Shown here piece by piece: positions 1-7,807 of a stretch of 64,000 nt of DNA (positions are counted from its first letter, which is position 1; each line of letters starts with the position of its first letter). The position numbers were made by a program, and so were the translations under genes. This DNA comes from Promicromonospora soli (GTDB lineage Bacteria; Actinomycetota; Actinomycetes; Actinomycetales; Cellulomonadaceae). Where the stretch lies: assembly GCF_014653785.1 (NCBI RefSeq), contig NZ_BNAS01000001.1, positions 853,898-917,897 of the forward strand, given 5' to 3'. The notes below the pieces were generated by a model. The model was not told the origin of the DNA and searched no databases. It was given only the letters and a program-made list of their open reading frames with translations.

Positions 1-639
1 GCGCGGGGTGGTGCCGAGCCGGTCGGCGAGCGCCGCGACGGTGGTGCCCGGCACGGCGTCGGCGATCGTCGCGAACGCCGCGCGGAGCGCGGCCAGCGCG
101 GCGGTGGAGCGCGGCGTCCGGGACCGTTCGGCGGCGGCTCGGAGCAGTGGGGTGACGGTCCGGACGGCGGCGTCCGGCAGGCCGGCCGCAGCCTGGGCGA
201 GCGCCTCCGCGCCGGTGACCTCCGCCGTCGGGCCGAGGAACCCGGCCGGTTCGACGGCGCCGCGCTCCCCCGGGTGCGCGAGCCCGAGCAGTGCCCGGTA
301 GCCGCCCGGGCGCAGCTTGGTGCCGACCACGCCGCCGGAGCCGGCGATCGTGCGCCGGTCGGTGGGCCCCGCGGGCATGGCATAGGCGAGAAAGCCGACG
401 TCCTCAGCGACGATCTGGCCCACGGGGTGGGGCACCACGGTCTGGGTGAAGGCAGTGCCCGGGGGCAGGTCCCAGGTGATCACCCAGTGCCAGTCCACGA
501 GGTCGGCGAGGTCCGGGGCGGGTTCGACGCGCGCCAGGGAGAACCGGTCGCGTGCCCTGGCGGGGTTCACGATGCCGAGCGTCGGCCCTGACTCGAGGGC
601 ATGCGTGACCGTACGGTCGTCGTCGAACACCTGTCGCAC
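1..639 (-). CDS. AraC-family transcriptional regulator (partial, C-terminus off the window)
   Basis: This leftward reading frame is open for all 213 codons and runs off the left edge. The N-terminal part contains DLVDWHWVITWDLP and QTVVPHPVGQIV, the look of the DUF6597-type ligand-sensing domain that precedes AraC helix-turn-helix domains. The last visible residues, TVAALADRLGTTPR, match the start of the first AraC HTH helix. I chose the GTG at 639 because TTGGAA lies just upstream. It is divergent from the VOC gene at 683 with only 43 bp between starts, so it may regulate that gene. Ligand unknown. Confidence 0.7.
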   Translation of the reverse strand, partial: MRQVFDDDRTVTHALESGPTLGIVNPARARDRFSLARVEPAPDLADLVDWHWVITWDLPPGTAFTQTVVPHPVGQIVAEDVGFLAYAMPAGPTDRRTIAGSGGVVGTKLRPGGYRALLGLAHPGERGAVEPAGFLGPTAEVTGAEALAQAAAGLPDAAVRTVTPLLRAAAERSRTPRSTAALAALRAAFATIADAVPGTTVAALADRLGTTPR

Positions 640-682
640 ATTTCCAAGACTGGCACAGCCTGGCCGCGGCAGCATCGAAACC

Positions 683-1135
683 ATGAAGAACTCAGCCCTG
701 CACCCCAACATCTCCGTGAGCGACGCCCGCGCGGCCATCGCGTTCTACGAGGCGGCGCTCGGCGCCGAGACGCTCGACGTGATCACCGCCGGCGACGCCG
801 TGATCCACTCCGACCTGGTCCTGCGGTCCGCCGCGGGCGAGTCCACCTTCACGGTTGCCGCCGCGTTCCCCCCGGACTCCGTGGCCCCCGAGCCGGGCGC
901 GCCCACGCACGCGAGCTTCACCGTCCCGGTGGAGGACGCCGACGCCGCCTACGCCCGCGCGCTCGGCGCCGGGGCGACCAGCCTCGCCGAGCCGGCCGAC
1001 TGGTTCAAGGGATTCCGGCAGGCCGCCGTGCGCTGCCCGTTCGGTCACCGCTGGTACTTCGTGACGGTGGCCGAGTCCGTCACGGCGGACGACGTGCAGC
1101 GCGCGAGCGACGCGTGGATGGCGGACCGCGCCTGA
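683..1135 (+). CDS. VOC (glyoxalase/bleomycin-resistance) superfamily protein
   Basis: A 150-residue cytosolic protein with the single-chain VOC layout, usually two beta-alpha-beta-beta-beta modules. It opens with NISVSDARAAIAFYEAALGA, continues with the hydrophobic strand HASFTVPVEDADAAYARAL, and ends with the closing motif CPFGHRWYFVTV. These are typical of PhnB-like and stress-response VOC proteins. The metal-binding residues are not complete enough to name a reaction. The start is the ATG at 683, since longer in-frame extensions run into the divergent regulator. It may be a target of the adjacent AraC-type protein. Confidence 0.75.
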   Translation: MKNSALHPNISVSDARAAIAFYEAALGAETLDVITAGDAVIHSDLVLRSAAGESTFTVAAAFPPDSVAPEPGAPTHASFTVPVEDADAAYARALGAGATSLAEPADWFKGFRQAAVRCPFGHRWYFVTVAESVTADDVQRASDAWMADRA

Positions 1136-1158
1136 CGATCCGTAGGCGTTCTTTTGGT

Positions 1159-1186
1159 TTGTCGGGGAGGCGAGGTTCGGTACGCT
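1159..1186 (+). promoter_or_regulatory. Candidate promoter of the DUF4236 micro-gene
   Basis: TTGTCG at 1159-1164 and TACGCT at 1181-1186 are separated by 16 bp, and an ATG with a GGAGGAAG ribosome site follows at 1218. The same TACGCT -10 form recurs at 7751 and 10876, supporting it as this organism's housekeeping -10 sequence. Confidence 0.45.
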
Positions 1187-1217
1187 TTGCCCCGACTCGA
1201 GGAGGAAGCGCAGCACC

Positions 1218-1385
1218 ATGGGTATCAAATTCCGTAAGCGTTGGTCGCTCGGCCCGGTGAAGTTCAACTTCACCCAGAGGGGCTTCTCTTCGTGGAGCTT
1301 CAAGGTCGGCCCCTGGTCGTGGAACTCCAAGACGAAGAAGCACAGCGTGGACCTGCCCGGTGCCTTCAGCTGGCGGCAGAGCTGA
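1218..1385 (+). CDS. DUF4236-type micro-protein
   Basis: A 55-residue basic protein behind a strong ribosome site (GGAGGAAGC, 9 bp before ATG). It begins MGIKFRKRWSLGPVKFNF and ends in LPGAFSWRQS. This matches the pattern of DUF4236 proteins, which start with an FRFRK-type motif, carry a serine/glycine strand and end with LPGTG-like and SYR-like motifs. No function is established for the family. It is rich in Trp, Lys and Ser, has no signal peptide, and stands alone between two genes with its own likely promoter. Confidence 0.6.
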   Translation: MGIKFRKRWSLGPVKFNFTQRGFSSWSFKVGPWSWNSKTKKHSVDLPGAFSWRQS

Positions 1386-1485
1386 TTCACCGGCGCTGAC
1401 CCCCGCACGAGCAGGCGGTCCTGCACCCTCCGGTCCGGAGCGGTCAGGGTCGCCTGTTCGCGCGGGAACGGCCCGGATTCCGGGG

Positions 1486-2802
1486 ATGTCACCGCGCGTG
1501 GCTAGAGTGGCTCGCGTGGAGCAAGCCCTCGGGAAGAGCATCCCGCCGTCATACAGCGCGCAGGACGTCGAGCGCTGGGTGACGGAACCGCCCAAGTCGC
1601 AGGCCCGAACCCCCTTCGAACGCGACCGCGGCCGCGTGGTGCACTCCTCCGCGCTGCGCCGTCTCGGCGCCAAGACCCAGGTGCTCGGCGCGGGGCACGA
1701 CGACTTCGTGCGCACCCGCCTGACCCACTCCCTCGAGGTGGCCCAGGTGGGCCGCGGTATGGGCCGCTCACTGGGCTGCGACCCCGACGTGGTCGACACC
1801 GCATGCCTCACCCACGACCTCGGGCACCCGCCGTTCGGGCACAACGGCGAGACGGCGCTCGCCGAGATCGCGGAGCCGATCGGCGGCTTCGAGGGCAACG
1901 CGCAGACCCTGCGCCTGCTGACGCGGCTCGAGCCCAAGGTGATCGGCTTCGACGGGGTGCCCGCCGGCCTCAACCTGACCCGCGCGAGCCTCGACGCGAG
2001 CGTCAAGTACCCGTGGGCGTACGGCGCCGGCCCGGCACGGCCCGACGGCACGGCGAGCCGCAAGTTCGGCGTCTACGCCGACGACATGCCCGTCTTCACG
2101 TGGCTCCGCAAGGACGCGCCCGACGGCGTGAAGTGCCTCGAGGCCCAGGTCATGGACCTCGCCGACGACATCAGCTACTCCGTGCACGACGTCGAGGACG
2201 GCGTGGTCGCCGGCCGGATCGACCTGGACCTCATGGCGCACGCCGAGGAGCGGGCGCGCGTGGCCGAGTACGTGCGGGCCTGGTACGGCGAGTGGTACAC
2301 CGCGGACGCCATCGACGAGGCGCTCGGCCGTCTGCAGGACTACCTGCGCGGCGAGGGCCACCTGGTGCGGGCCTTCGACGGGTCGCGCCGGTCCCTGGCC
2401 TCGCTCAAGGACATGACGAGCCAGCTCATCGGCCGGTTCATCGGCGCGGCGATCGCCGCCACGCGGGCCGCCTACGGCGAGGGCCCGCTCACGCGCTACG
2501 CCGCCCGGCTGGTGGTGCCCGCGGAGACCGAGCACGAGATCCTCGCGCTCAAGGGGATCGCCGTCGCGTACGTCATGGCGCCGCGCGGCCAGGAGCCCCG
2601 CTACCTGCGGGAGCGGGAGATCCTGGCCGACCTGGTCCGCGTGATCGCCGACCGCGCACCCGCCGAGCTGGAGCCGCCGTTCGCCGCGGACTGGCACGCC
2701 GCGCCCGACGACGCCGGGCGGCTGCGCGTCGTGGTCGACCAGGTAGCGTCCATGACGGACCTGTCGGCGATCACGCTGCACGCCCGGCTGGTCAGCCCTT
2801 GA
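1486..2802 (+). CDS. dgt: Deoxyguanosinetriphosphate triphosphohydrolase-like protein
   Basis: An HD-domain enzyme of about 438 residues that hydrolyses dNTPs to deoxynucleosides and triphosphate. The HD metal site is visible as THSLEVAQVG near residue 80, THDLGHPPFGHNGE near 110 and ADDISYSVHDVEDG near 225. The N-terminal RTPFERDRGRVVHSSALRRL is the family opening signature. The ATG at 1486 is chosen; a GTG at 1516 is possible and would drop ten residues. The 3' end overlaps the convergent malG-like gene by 11 bp. In actinobacteria this gene often sits near dusB and glyS, both also in this window. Confidence 0.92.
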   Translation: MSPRVARVARVEQALGKSIPPSYSAQDVERWVTEPPKSQARTPFERDRGRVVHSSALRRLGAKTQVLGAGHDDFVRTRLTHSLEVAQVGRGMGRSLGCDPDVVDTACLTHDLGHPPFGHNGETALAEIAEPIGGFEGNAQTLRLLTRLEPKVIGFDGVPAGLNLTRASLDASVKYPWAYGAGPARPDGTASRKFGVYADDMPVFTWLRKDAPDGVKCLEAQVMDLADDISYSVHDVEDGVVAGRIDLDLMAHAEERARVAEYVRAWYGEWYTADAIDEALGRLQDYLRGEGHLVRAFDGSRRSLASLKDMTSQLIGRFIGAAIAATRAAYGEGPLTRYAARLVVPAETEHEILALKGIAVAYVMAPRGQEPRYLREREILADLVRVIADRAPAELEPPFAADWHAAPDDAGRLRVVVDQVASMTDLSAITLHARLVSP

Positions 2803-3706
2803 CGGAGCCCGCCGTCAGGCCGCCCACTATGTACTTCTGCAGGAACAGGAACAGCGCGAGCACGGGCACCGCGGAGACGACGGCGCCCGCCGTGAACAGG
2901 CCCCAGTTGGCCTCCTGCAGCGACGACACCCAGCCGTAGAGCCCCACTGCGAGCGTCCAGCTCTCCTCCGACTGCAGCAGCACGCGCGCGATGATGAACT
3001 CGCCGAACGTGCTGATGAAGCTGAGCAGCCCCACCACGGCGAGGATCGGCGCGGTCAGGCGCAGCACGATGGTCCAGTAGATCTGGGCGTGCGAGGCGCC
3101 GTCGATCTTCGCGGCCTCGTCGATCTCTCGCGGCACGGTGTTGAAGAACCCGTACATGAGGAACGTGTTCACCCCGAGCGCCCCGCCCAGGTACACGCAG
3201 ATCAGCGACAGCTTGGAGTCCAGGCCGAGCCCGGGCACCACGTTCCCGAGCGAGATGAGCAGCAGGAAGATCGCGACGAACGCGAGCATCTGCGGGAACA
3301 TCTGGATCACCAGCAGGGCGGTGAGCCCCATCCGGCGTCCGCTGAACCGGAACCGGGAGAAGGCGTAGGCCGCCGCCGCGCCCATCAGCACCGTGCCCAC
3401 GCCGGTGGCCACCGCCACCACGAGGGTGTTGCCCATCCAGGTCCAGAACCGGGTGCCGCCGAGGGCCGCGTAGTTGGCGCCGGACACCGACGCGAACAGG
3501 TCGTTGGAGCCGGTGAGCGTGCCGCCGTCGGCCAGCGAGGCCGACACGACGTAGACCAGCGGGAAGCCCGCGTAGGCCACGGCGAGCACGCCGACCAGGT
3601 GCCGCCAGCCGATCTCGGAGAACCAGCGGCCGGCGGAGGGGCGGCGGGACAGGGACCGCCGGGAGACCAGGGAAGGCCGGGTCGCAGGGACCCTCGTCGT
3701 GCGCAT
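2792..3706 (-). CDS. malG: Maltose/maltodextrin ABC transporter permease (MalG type)
   Basis: A 304-residue inner-membrane permease with six predicted helices. The EAA loop that docks the ATPase is EIDEAAKIDGASHAQIYW near residue 199. The ending (FLFLQKYIVGGLTAGSVKG) is the conserved MalG tail. Its ATG overlaps the malF stop codon as TGATG, so the two permeases are translationally coupled. No ATPase gene is present in the cluster; in actinobacteria such transporters usually borrow a shared MsiK-type ATPase encoded elsewhere. Confidence 0.9.
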   Translation of the reverse strand: MRTTRVPATRPSLVSRRSLSRRPSAGRWFSEIGWRHLVGVLAVAYAGFPLVYVVSASLADGGTLTGSNDLFASVSGANYAALGGTRFWTWMGNTLVVAVATGVGTVLMGAAAAYAFSRFRFSGRRMGLTALLVIQMFPQMLAFVAIFLLLISLGNVVPGLGLDSKLSLICVYLGGALGVNTFLMYGFFNTVPREIDEAAKIDGASHAQIYWTIVLRLTAPILAVVGLLSFISTFGEFIIARVLLQSEESWTLAVGLYGWVSSLQEANWGLFTAGAVVSAVPVLALFLFLQKYIVGGLTAGSVKG

Positions 3707-5274
3707 CAGGCGATCTCCTCGAGCGAGCGGGTGCGCCGGAACGCGAGGGCGGAGATGGTCGCGACCACCACGAAGATGACTATCGACAGGGCGCTGGCCA
3801 GGCCGTAGTCCTTGGCCGCGGTCCCGTCGAGCCCGGAGACCGAGTAGACCATCGAGATGAGGATGTCGGTGTGCCCGAGCGGCACCGAGGCGTCGTCGAA
3901 CCGGGGACCGCCCCCGGTCAGCATGTAGATCAGCGTGAAGTTGTTGAAGTTGAAGGCGAAGCTGGAGATGAGCAGCGGCGCCGTCGCGACCAGGAGCAGC
4001 GGCAGGGTGATGGACCGCCAGGTGCGCCACCGTCCGGCGCCGTCGATCTTCGCGGCCTCCAGCACGTCCGTCGGCAGGGACTGCAGCGCGCCCGTACAGA
4101 TCAGGAACATGTACGGGAAGCCGAGCCACAGGTTCACGCCGAGCACCGCGAGCTTGGCGAGCACCGGGTCGGTGAGCCACGGGATCTGCGCCCCGCCGAG
4201 CAGCACCTCGTTGACGAACCCGTACGACCGGTTGAGCAGGCCCGACCACAGCAGGGCCGCGAGGAACCCGGGGATCGCGTACGGCAGGATCACCAGCGTC
4301 CGGTAGACCCGCCGGCCGCGCAGTCGCGCGTCGTTGAACGCGATGGCCAGGAACAGGCCGAGCAGGAACGTGGACGCCACCGAGACGGCGGCAAATGCGA
4401 ACGTCCAGACCAGGATCTTGCCGAACGGGCCCGCGTACCGGTCGTCCCCGAACGCGGTGACGAAGTTGTCCAGCCCGACGAGCACGCGCCAGCCCACAGG
4501 CAAAGTCGTCCCGTCGGCGGCCTCGAACTGGCCGTCGTCGTTCGCGGTGTACGTCACCCCGGTGGTGGTGTTGATCATGGCGTCCGACACCGGGTCGTAC
4601 GTCAGCGTGGACGTGAAGACGTAGCCGGTTCGGGCGTCCTGTGTGCGGATCGATCCATCGTTCGGGTCCTCGGATACGGGCACCCGCAGGTCGGTGACCT
4701 CCTGCTGCCGCTCCAGGACCTCGGCGTACTCCAGCACCTCGTACCCCGGCAGGCCGGTGACCCGGCCGGCCTCCACGGCGGCGCCGTCCACGGCCGCGAG
4801 CGGCCGCTCGGCCGTGCCCGCCTCGACCACGCCCTCGGGCGAGACGATCGCGAAGCCGAGCGTGTCGCCGTCGGCCACCACCGTCAGGGGCGACGACGGC
4901 GAGCCCTCCACCCGGCGCTCGTTCTGCACCAGGAGGGCCTCGACGGCCTGCTCCTTGGTGGAGTTGTGCCCGTCGCCGTAGTTGGTGAACGCGACGTAGC
5001 CGGTGTAGGCCACGACGTACACCTGGTAGACGAGCAGGAAGGCGAGCCCCGGCAGGATGTACTTCAGGGGCAGCGCACGCTTGCTGAAGTACGCCCAGTT
5101 CGCCACGAGCAGCAGCGCCACCATCGCGGCGAGGATGCCCCACGACTCGGCGCCCCACGCGGCCAGGACGGCGTAGACGCCGAGGGCGTCGACCAGTGCG
5201 ATCAGGACAAGCTTGACGAGAAACCCGGGGCTCCAGCCGGTCCGACCGGAGCCCCGGGTCGCAGGCAACGACAT
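3706..5274 (-). CDS. malF: Maltose/maltodextrin ABC transporter permease (MalF type)
   Basis: A 522-residue permease longer than MalG because of the large extracytoplasmic P2 region between early helices, as in MalF of other bacteria (roughly residues 100-270, hydrophilic). The EAA motif VLEAAKIDGAGRWRTWRS lies near residue 406. The ATG at 5274 overlaps the stop of the binding-protein gene (TGATG) and is preferred over a longer in-frame start inside that gene. It pairs with MalG to import a maltose-type sugar. Confidence 0.9.
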   Translation of the reverse strand: MSLPATRGSGRTGWSPGFLVKLVLIALVDALGVYAVLAAWGAESWGILAAMVALLLVANWAYFSKRALPLKYILPGLAFLLVYQVYVVAYTGYVAFTNYGDGHNSTKEQAVEALLVQNERRVEGSPSSPLTVVADGDTLGFAIVSPEGVVEAGTAERPLAAVDGAAVEAGRVTGLPGYEVLEYAEVLERQQEVTDLRVPVSEDPNDGSIRTQDARTGYVFTSTLTYDPVSDAMINTTTGVTYTANDDGQFEAADGTTLPVGWRVLVGLDNFVTAFGDDRYAGPFGKILVWTFAFAAVSVASTFLLGLFLAIAFNDARLRGRRVYRTLVILPYAIPGFLAALLWSGLLNRSYGFVNEVLLGGAQIPWLTDPVLAKLAVLGVNLWLGFPYMFLICTGALQSLPTDVLEAAKIDGAGRWRTWRSITLPLLLVATAPLLISSFAFNFNNFTLIYMLTGGGPRFDDASVPLGHTDILISMVYSVSGLDGTAAKDYGLASALSIVIFVVVATISALAFRRTRSLEEIA

Positions 5275-6494
5275 CAGCCGATCTCGCCCTGGATGTCGGA
5301 GACCATCTTGTCCCAGGCCTTGGCCGGGTCGGACTTGCCGGAGACGATGGCAGCCTCGGTCACGCCCCAGTACGCCCACACGGCGCCCATCTCGGGCAGC
5401 GAGGGCATCGGGACGGCGTCGGCGCCGACCTCACGGAAGCCTGCGGTGATCGGGTCCTCCGACGCGGTGTCGGCGGCCTCGATCAGGGCCGGCGGGCGGT
5501 CGCCGGCCTCGTAGAGCGCGAGCTGCGCCTCGGGGGTGGCCATGTGGTTGACCAGGAAGTCGTTGGCGAGCAGCGCGTTCTCGCTCTGCGCGCTCACGTA
5601 GAAGCCGGCCACGCCCACGAACGGCTGGGCGGGCTCGCCGCCGGCGCTCGGGATCGGGTCGATCGACAGGTCGAGGTCCGCGAACTGCTCCAGCATCCAC
5701 GGGCCGCCCACGATGAACGGCGACTCGCCCTTGGCGAAGGCCGCCACCGCGATGTCGTAGGTGACGTCTGTGCTCAGCACGCCGGCCTCACCCTGCTCGG
5801 CCAGCCACTGCGCGAACGCGGTGCCGCCCTCGCCGCCGAGCGCGAGCTCCGGCTGGTACGAGCCGTCCTCGTTCTGCTCGAAGACCGGCGCGCCGAACGA
5901 CATCTGCAGCGGATAGAACGTGTAGGGGTCGCCCTCGGTGGAGGTCTGGATCAGGAGCGGGTACTTGGTGCCGGCGTCCTCGCCGGCCGCGACGGCGTCG
6001 TCCCACGTGGCAGGCGCCTCGGGGGCGAGTGCCGTGTTGCGGATGAGCGCGATGTTCTCCACGGCGTACGGCAGGCCGTAGACCTGGTCGTCCTGCGTGA
6101 AGGCCGCCACGGAGACCGGCTCGAACGTCGCGGCCGCGTCGCCCAGCTCGATCGGGGCCACCACGCCGTTGGTCGTGAGCTCGCCCAGCCAGTCGTGCGC
6201 GCCGACCGTGATGTCCGGGCCCTTGCCCGTGGGCACCTGGGCCAGGAAGTCGGGGCGGATGTCCTCGAAGTTCTTCAGGACCACCTCCACCTCGGCGCCC
6301 GTCGACTCCTCGAAGCCGGCCGCGGCGTCCTCCACGGCGGCCTGGCGGGTCTCGTCGACCCAGACGGTCAGGGTGCTCCCCTCGCCGTTCGGTGCGGCCG
6401 ACTCCTCGCCCGCTGGTTCCTCTGCGCCGCCCGAGCAGGCGGCCAGCGCCAGCGTCGCGGTCAGCGCAGCGGCGGTCAGGATGCTCCGTCGCAT
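5274..6494 (-). CDS. malE: Maltose/maltodextrin-binding lipoprotein (MalE type)
   Basis: A 406-residue extracellular sugar-binding lipoprotein. The signal peptide ends in a lipobox LAAC with the lipidated Cys at residue 20. The mature part has the family-1 solute-binding pattern (TLTVWVDETRQAAVEDAAAGFEE near the start, ITVGAHDWLGEL, later PFIVGGPWMLEQF). I selected the ATG at 6494 because GGGAG sits six bases upstream; an upstream GTG at 6500 has no spaced ribosome site. It is first in the malEFG operon, divergent from lacI and preceded by LacI-type operators. Confidence 0.88.
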   Translation of the reverse strand: MRRSILTAAALTATLALAACSGGAEEPAGEESAAPNGEGSTLTVWVDETRQAAVEDAAAGFEESTGAEVEVVLKNFEDIRPDFLAQVPTGKGPDITVGAHDWLGELTTNGVVAPIELGDAAATFEPVSVAAFTQDDQVYGLPYAVENIALIRNTALAPEAPATWDDAVAAGEDAGTKYPLLIQTSTEGDPYTFYPLQMSFGAPVFEQNEDGSYQPELALGGEGGTAFAQWLAEQGEAGVLSTDVTYDIAVAAFAKGESPFIVGGPWMLEQFADLDLSIDPIPSAGGEPAQPFVGVAGFYVSAQSENALLANDFLVNHMATPEAQLALYEAGDRPPALIEAADTASEDPITAGFREVGADAVPMPSLPEMGAVWAYWGVTEAAIVSGKSDPAKAWDKMVSDIQGEIG

Positions 6495-6547
6495 CGTCAC
6501 TCCCAGTTGTTCGCGGCCCGACGTCGGGCCTGGTTCTGATCCCCCGA

Positions 6548-6611
6548 ACCGTATGGCTCGCTGAGGAATCTTGCAACTAGTTGCGATAAAGTTTCAGCAT
6601 CGCTTGCAAGC
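6548..6611 (-). promoter_or_regulatory. malE promoter with two LacI-type operators
   Basis: On the minus strand TTGCAA (6576-6571) and TACGGT (6553-6548) are 17 bp apart, a good -35/-10 pair about 54 bp before the malE ATG. The perfect palindrome GCAACTAGTTGC (6573-6584) covers the -35. A second perfect palindrome, GCTTGCAAGC (6602-6611), lies just upstream. Both use TTGC/GCAA half-sites. Binding by the adjacent LacI protein would block RNA polymerase on malE and could also limit lacI itself. Confidence 0.65.
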
Positions 6612-6656
6612 AGGCCGGAGATCACCGTGGATGGTCACTCACGACGAAGGAGCCGC

Positions 6657-7706
6657 GTGTCACCTAGGCTGCCAGGCGTGCGCACCCGACTGACCGATCT
6701 CGCCGAGCAGGCTGGGGTCTCCACCGCGACCGTGTCGCGCGTGCTCAACGGCAAGCCCGGCGTGGCCGGCGAGACCCGCCAGGCCGTCCTCGCCGCCCTG
6801 GACGTGCTCGGCTACGAGCGTCCGTCCGCGCTGCGCGCCCGCCCCGCCGGACTCATCGGCCTGGTCGTCCCCGAGCTGTCCAACCCGGTGTTCCCCGCCT
6901 TCGCACAGGCCATCGAGTCGCAGCTCGCCTCGCGCGGGTACACGCCATTGCTGTGCACGCAGTCGCCGGGCGGCACCACCGAGGACGAGTACGTCGAGAC
7001 CCTCATCGACCACGCCGTGGACGGCATCGTCTTCGTCTCCGGCAAGCACGCCGACACCCGGGCCTCCACCGAGCGCTACCAGCGGCTGCGCGGGCGCGGC
7101 ATGCCGATCGTGCTGATCAACGGGTACGCCGCGGGCATCGACGCGCCGTTCGTCTCCCCCGACGACGCCGCCAGCGTCGAGCTCTCCGTCCGGCACCTGG
7201 TGTCGCTGGGCCACCGCCGCATCGGCATGGCGATCGGGCCCGACCGGTTCGTGCCGGCCAAGCGCAAGATCGAGGCGTTCGTGGCCCAGCTCCTGCGGCA
7301 CGGCCTCGCGGCCACCGAGCAGGAGGCGCGCGAGCACGTCAGCCTTACCCTCTTCACGCTGGAAGGCGGCCAGGCGGCGGCCGGCGACCTGTTCGACGCC
7401 GGGCACACAGCCGTCGTCTGCGGTTCCGACCTGATGGCGCTCGGCGCCGTGCGCGCCGCGCACGCCCGCGGCCTGTCGGTGCCCGACGACGTCAGCGTCG
7501 TCGGCTACGACGACTCACCCCTGGTCGCCTTCACCGACCCGCCGCTGACGACGGTGCGCCAGCCGGTCGCCGACATGGCGCACGCCGCCGTCAGCGCACT
7601 GCTCACCGAGATCCACGGCGAGCGCGCGCCCCGCTCGGAGCTGCTGTTCACCCCGGAGCTGGTGGTACGGGGCTCGACAGGTGCCGCCCCGGCCCGGCAC
7701 GCCTGA
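6657..7706 (+). CDS. LacI-family repressor of the maltose module
   Basis: A 349-residue repressor. The N-terminal headpiece TRLTDLAEQAGVSTATVSRVLNGKPGV (about residues 9-35) is the LacI HTH and hinge start. The remainder is the periplasmic-binding-protein-like sensor (IGLVVPELSNPVFPAF, GRRIGMAIGPDRF-like region, VVGYDDSPLVAFTDPPLTTVRQP). The GTG at 6657 is chosen because AAGGAG lies four bases upstream. It sits between the divergent transporter operon and the alpha-glucosidase gene, so a maltose or alpha-glucoside inducer is likely. Related operators occur on both sides. Confidence 0.9.
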   Translation: MSPRLPGVRTRLTDLAEQAGVSTATVSRVLNGKPGVAGETRQAVLAALDVLGYERPSALRARPAGLIGLVVPELSNPVFPAFAQAIESQLASRGYTPLLCTQSPGGTTEDEYVETLIDHAVDGIVFVSGKHADTRASTERYQRLRGRGMPIVLINGYAAGIDAPFVSPDDAASVELSVRHLVSLGHRRIGMAIGPDRFVPAKRKIEAFVAQLLRHGLAATEQEAREHVSLTLFTLEGGQAAAGDLFDAGHTAVVCGSDLMALGAVRAAHARGLSVPDDVSVVGYDDSPLVAFTDPPLTTVRQPVADMAHAAVSALLTEIHGERAPRSELLFTPELVVRGSTGAAPARHA

Positions 7707-7750
7707 CGCCCACAACACACCGCTTTGCGCTTTGGGCGTGATTTCTCCCG

Positions 7751-7771
7751 TACGCTTTCAGCAAGCGTTGC
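7751..7771 (+). promoter_or_regulatory. -10 box and LacI-type operator of the alpha-glucosidase gene
   Basis: TACGCT at 7751-7756 is a likely -10. GCAAGCGTTGC at 7761-7771 is an inverted repeat with GCAA/TTGC half-sites like those at the malE promoter, placed at the expected transcription start. The -35 is not clear (TTGCGC at 7725 is 20 bp away). Confidence 0.5.
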
Positions 7772-7807
7772 AGCTGACAAACCCCCCGACTTACGAGGAC
7801 GCGACAC

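Noticed and set aside
692-2063. Long minus-strand frames opposite the VOC, DUF4236 and dgt genes.
   Set aside because: They mirror strong plus-strand coding sequence and have Arg/Pro/Ala-rich translations without motifs, as expected from high GC.
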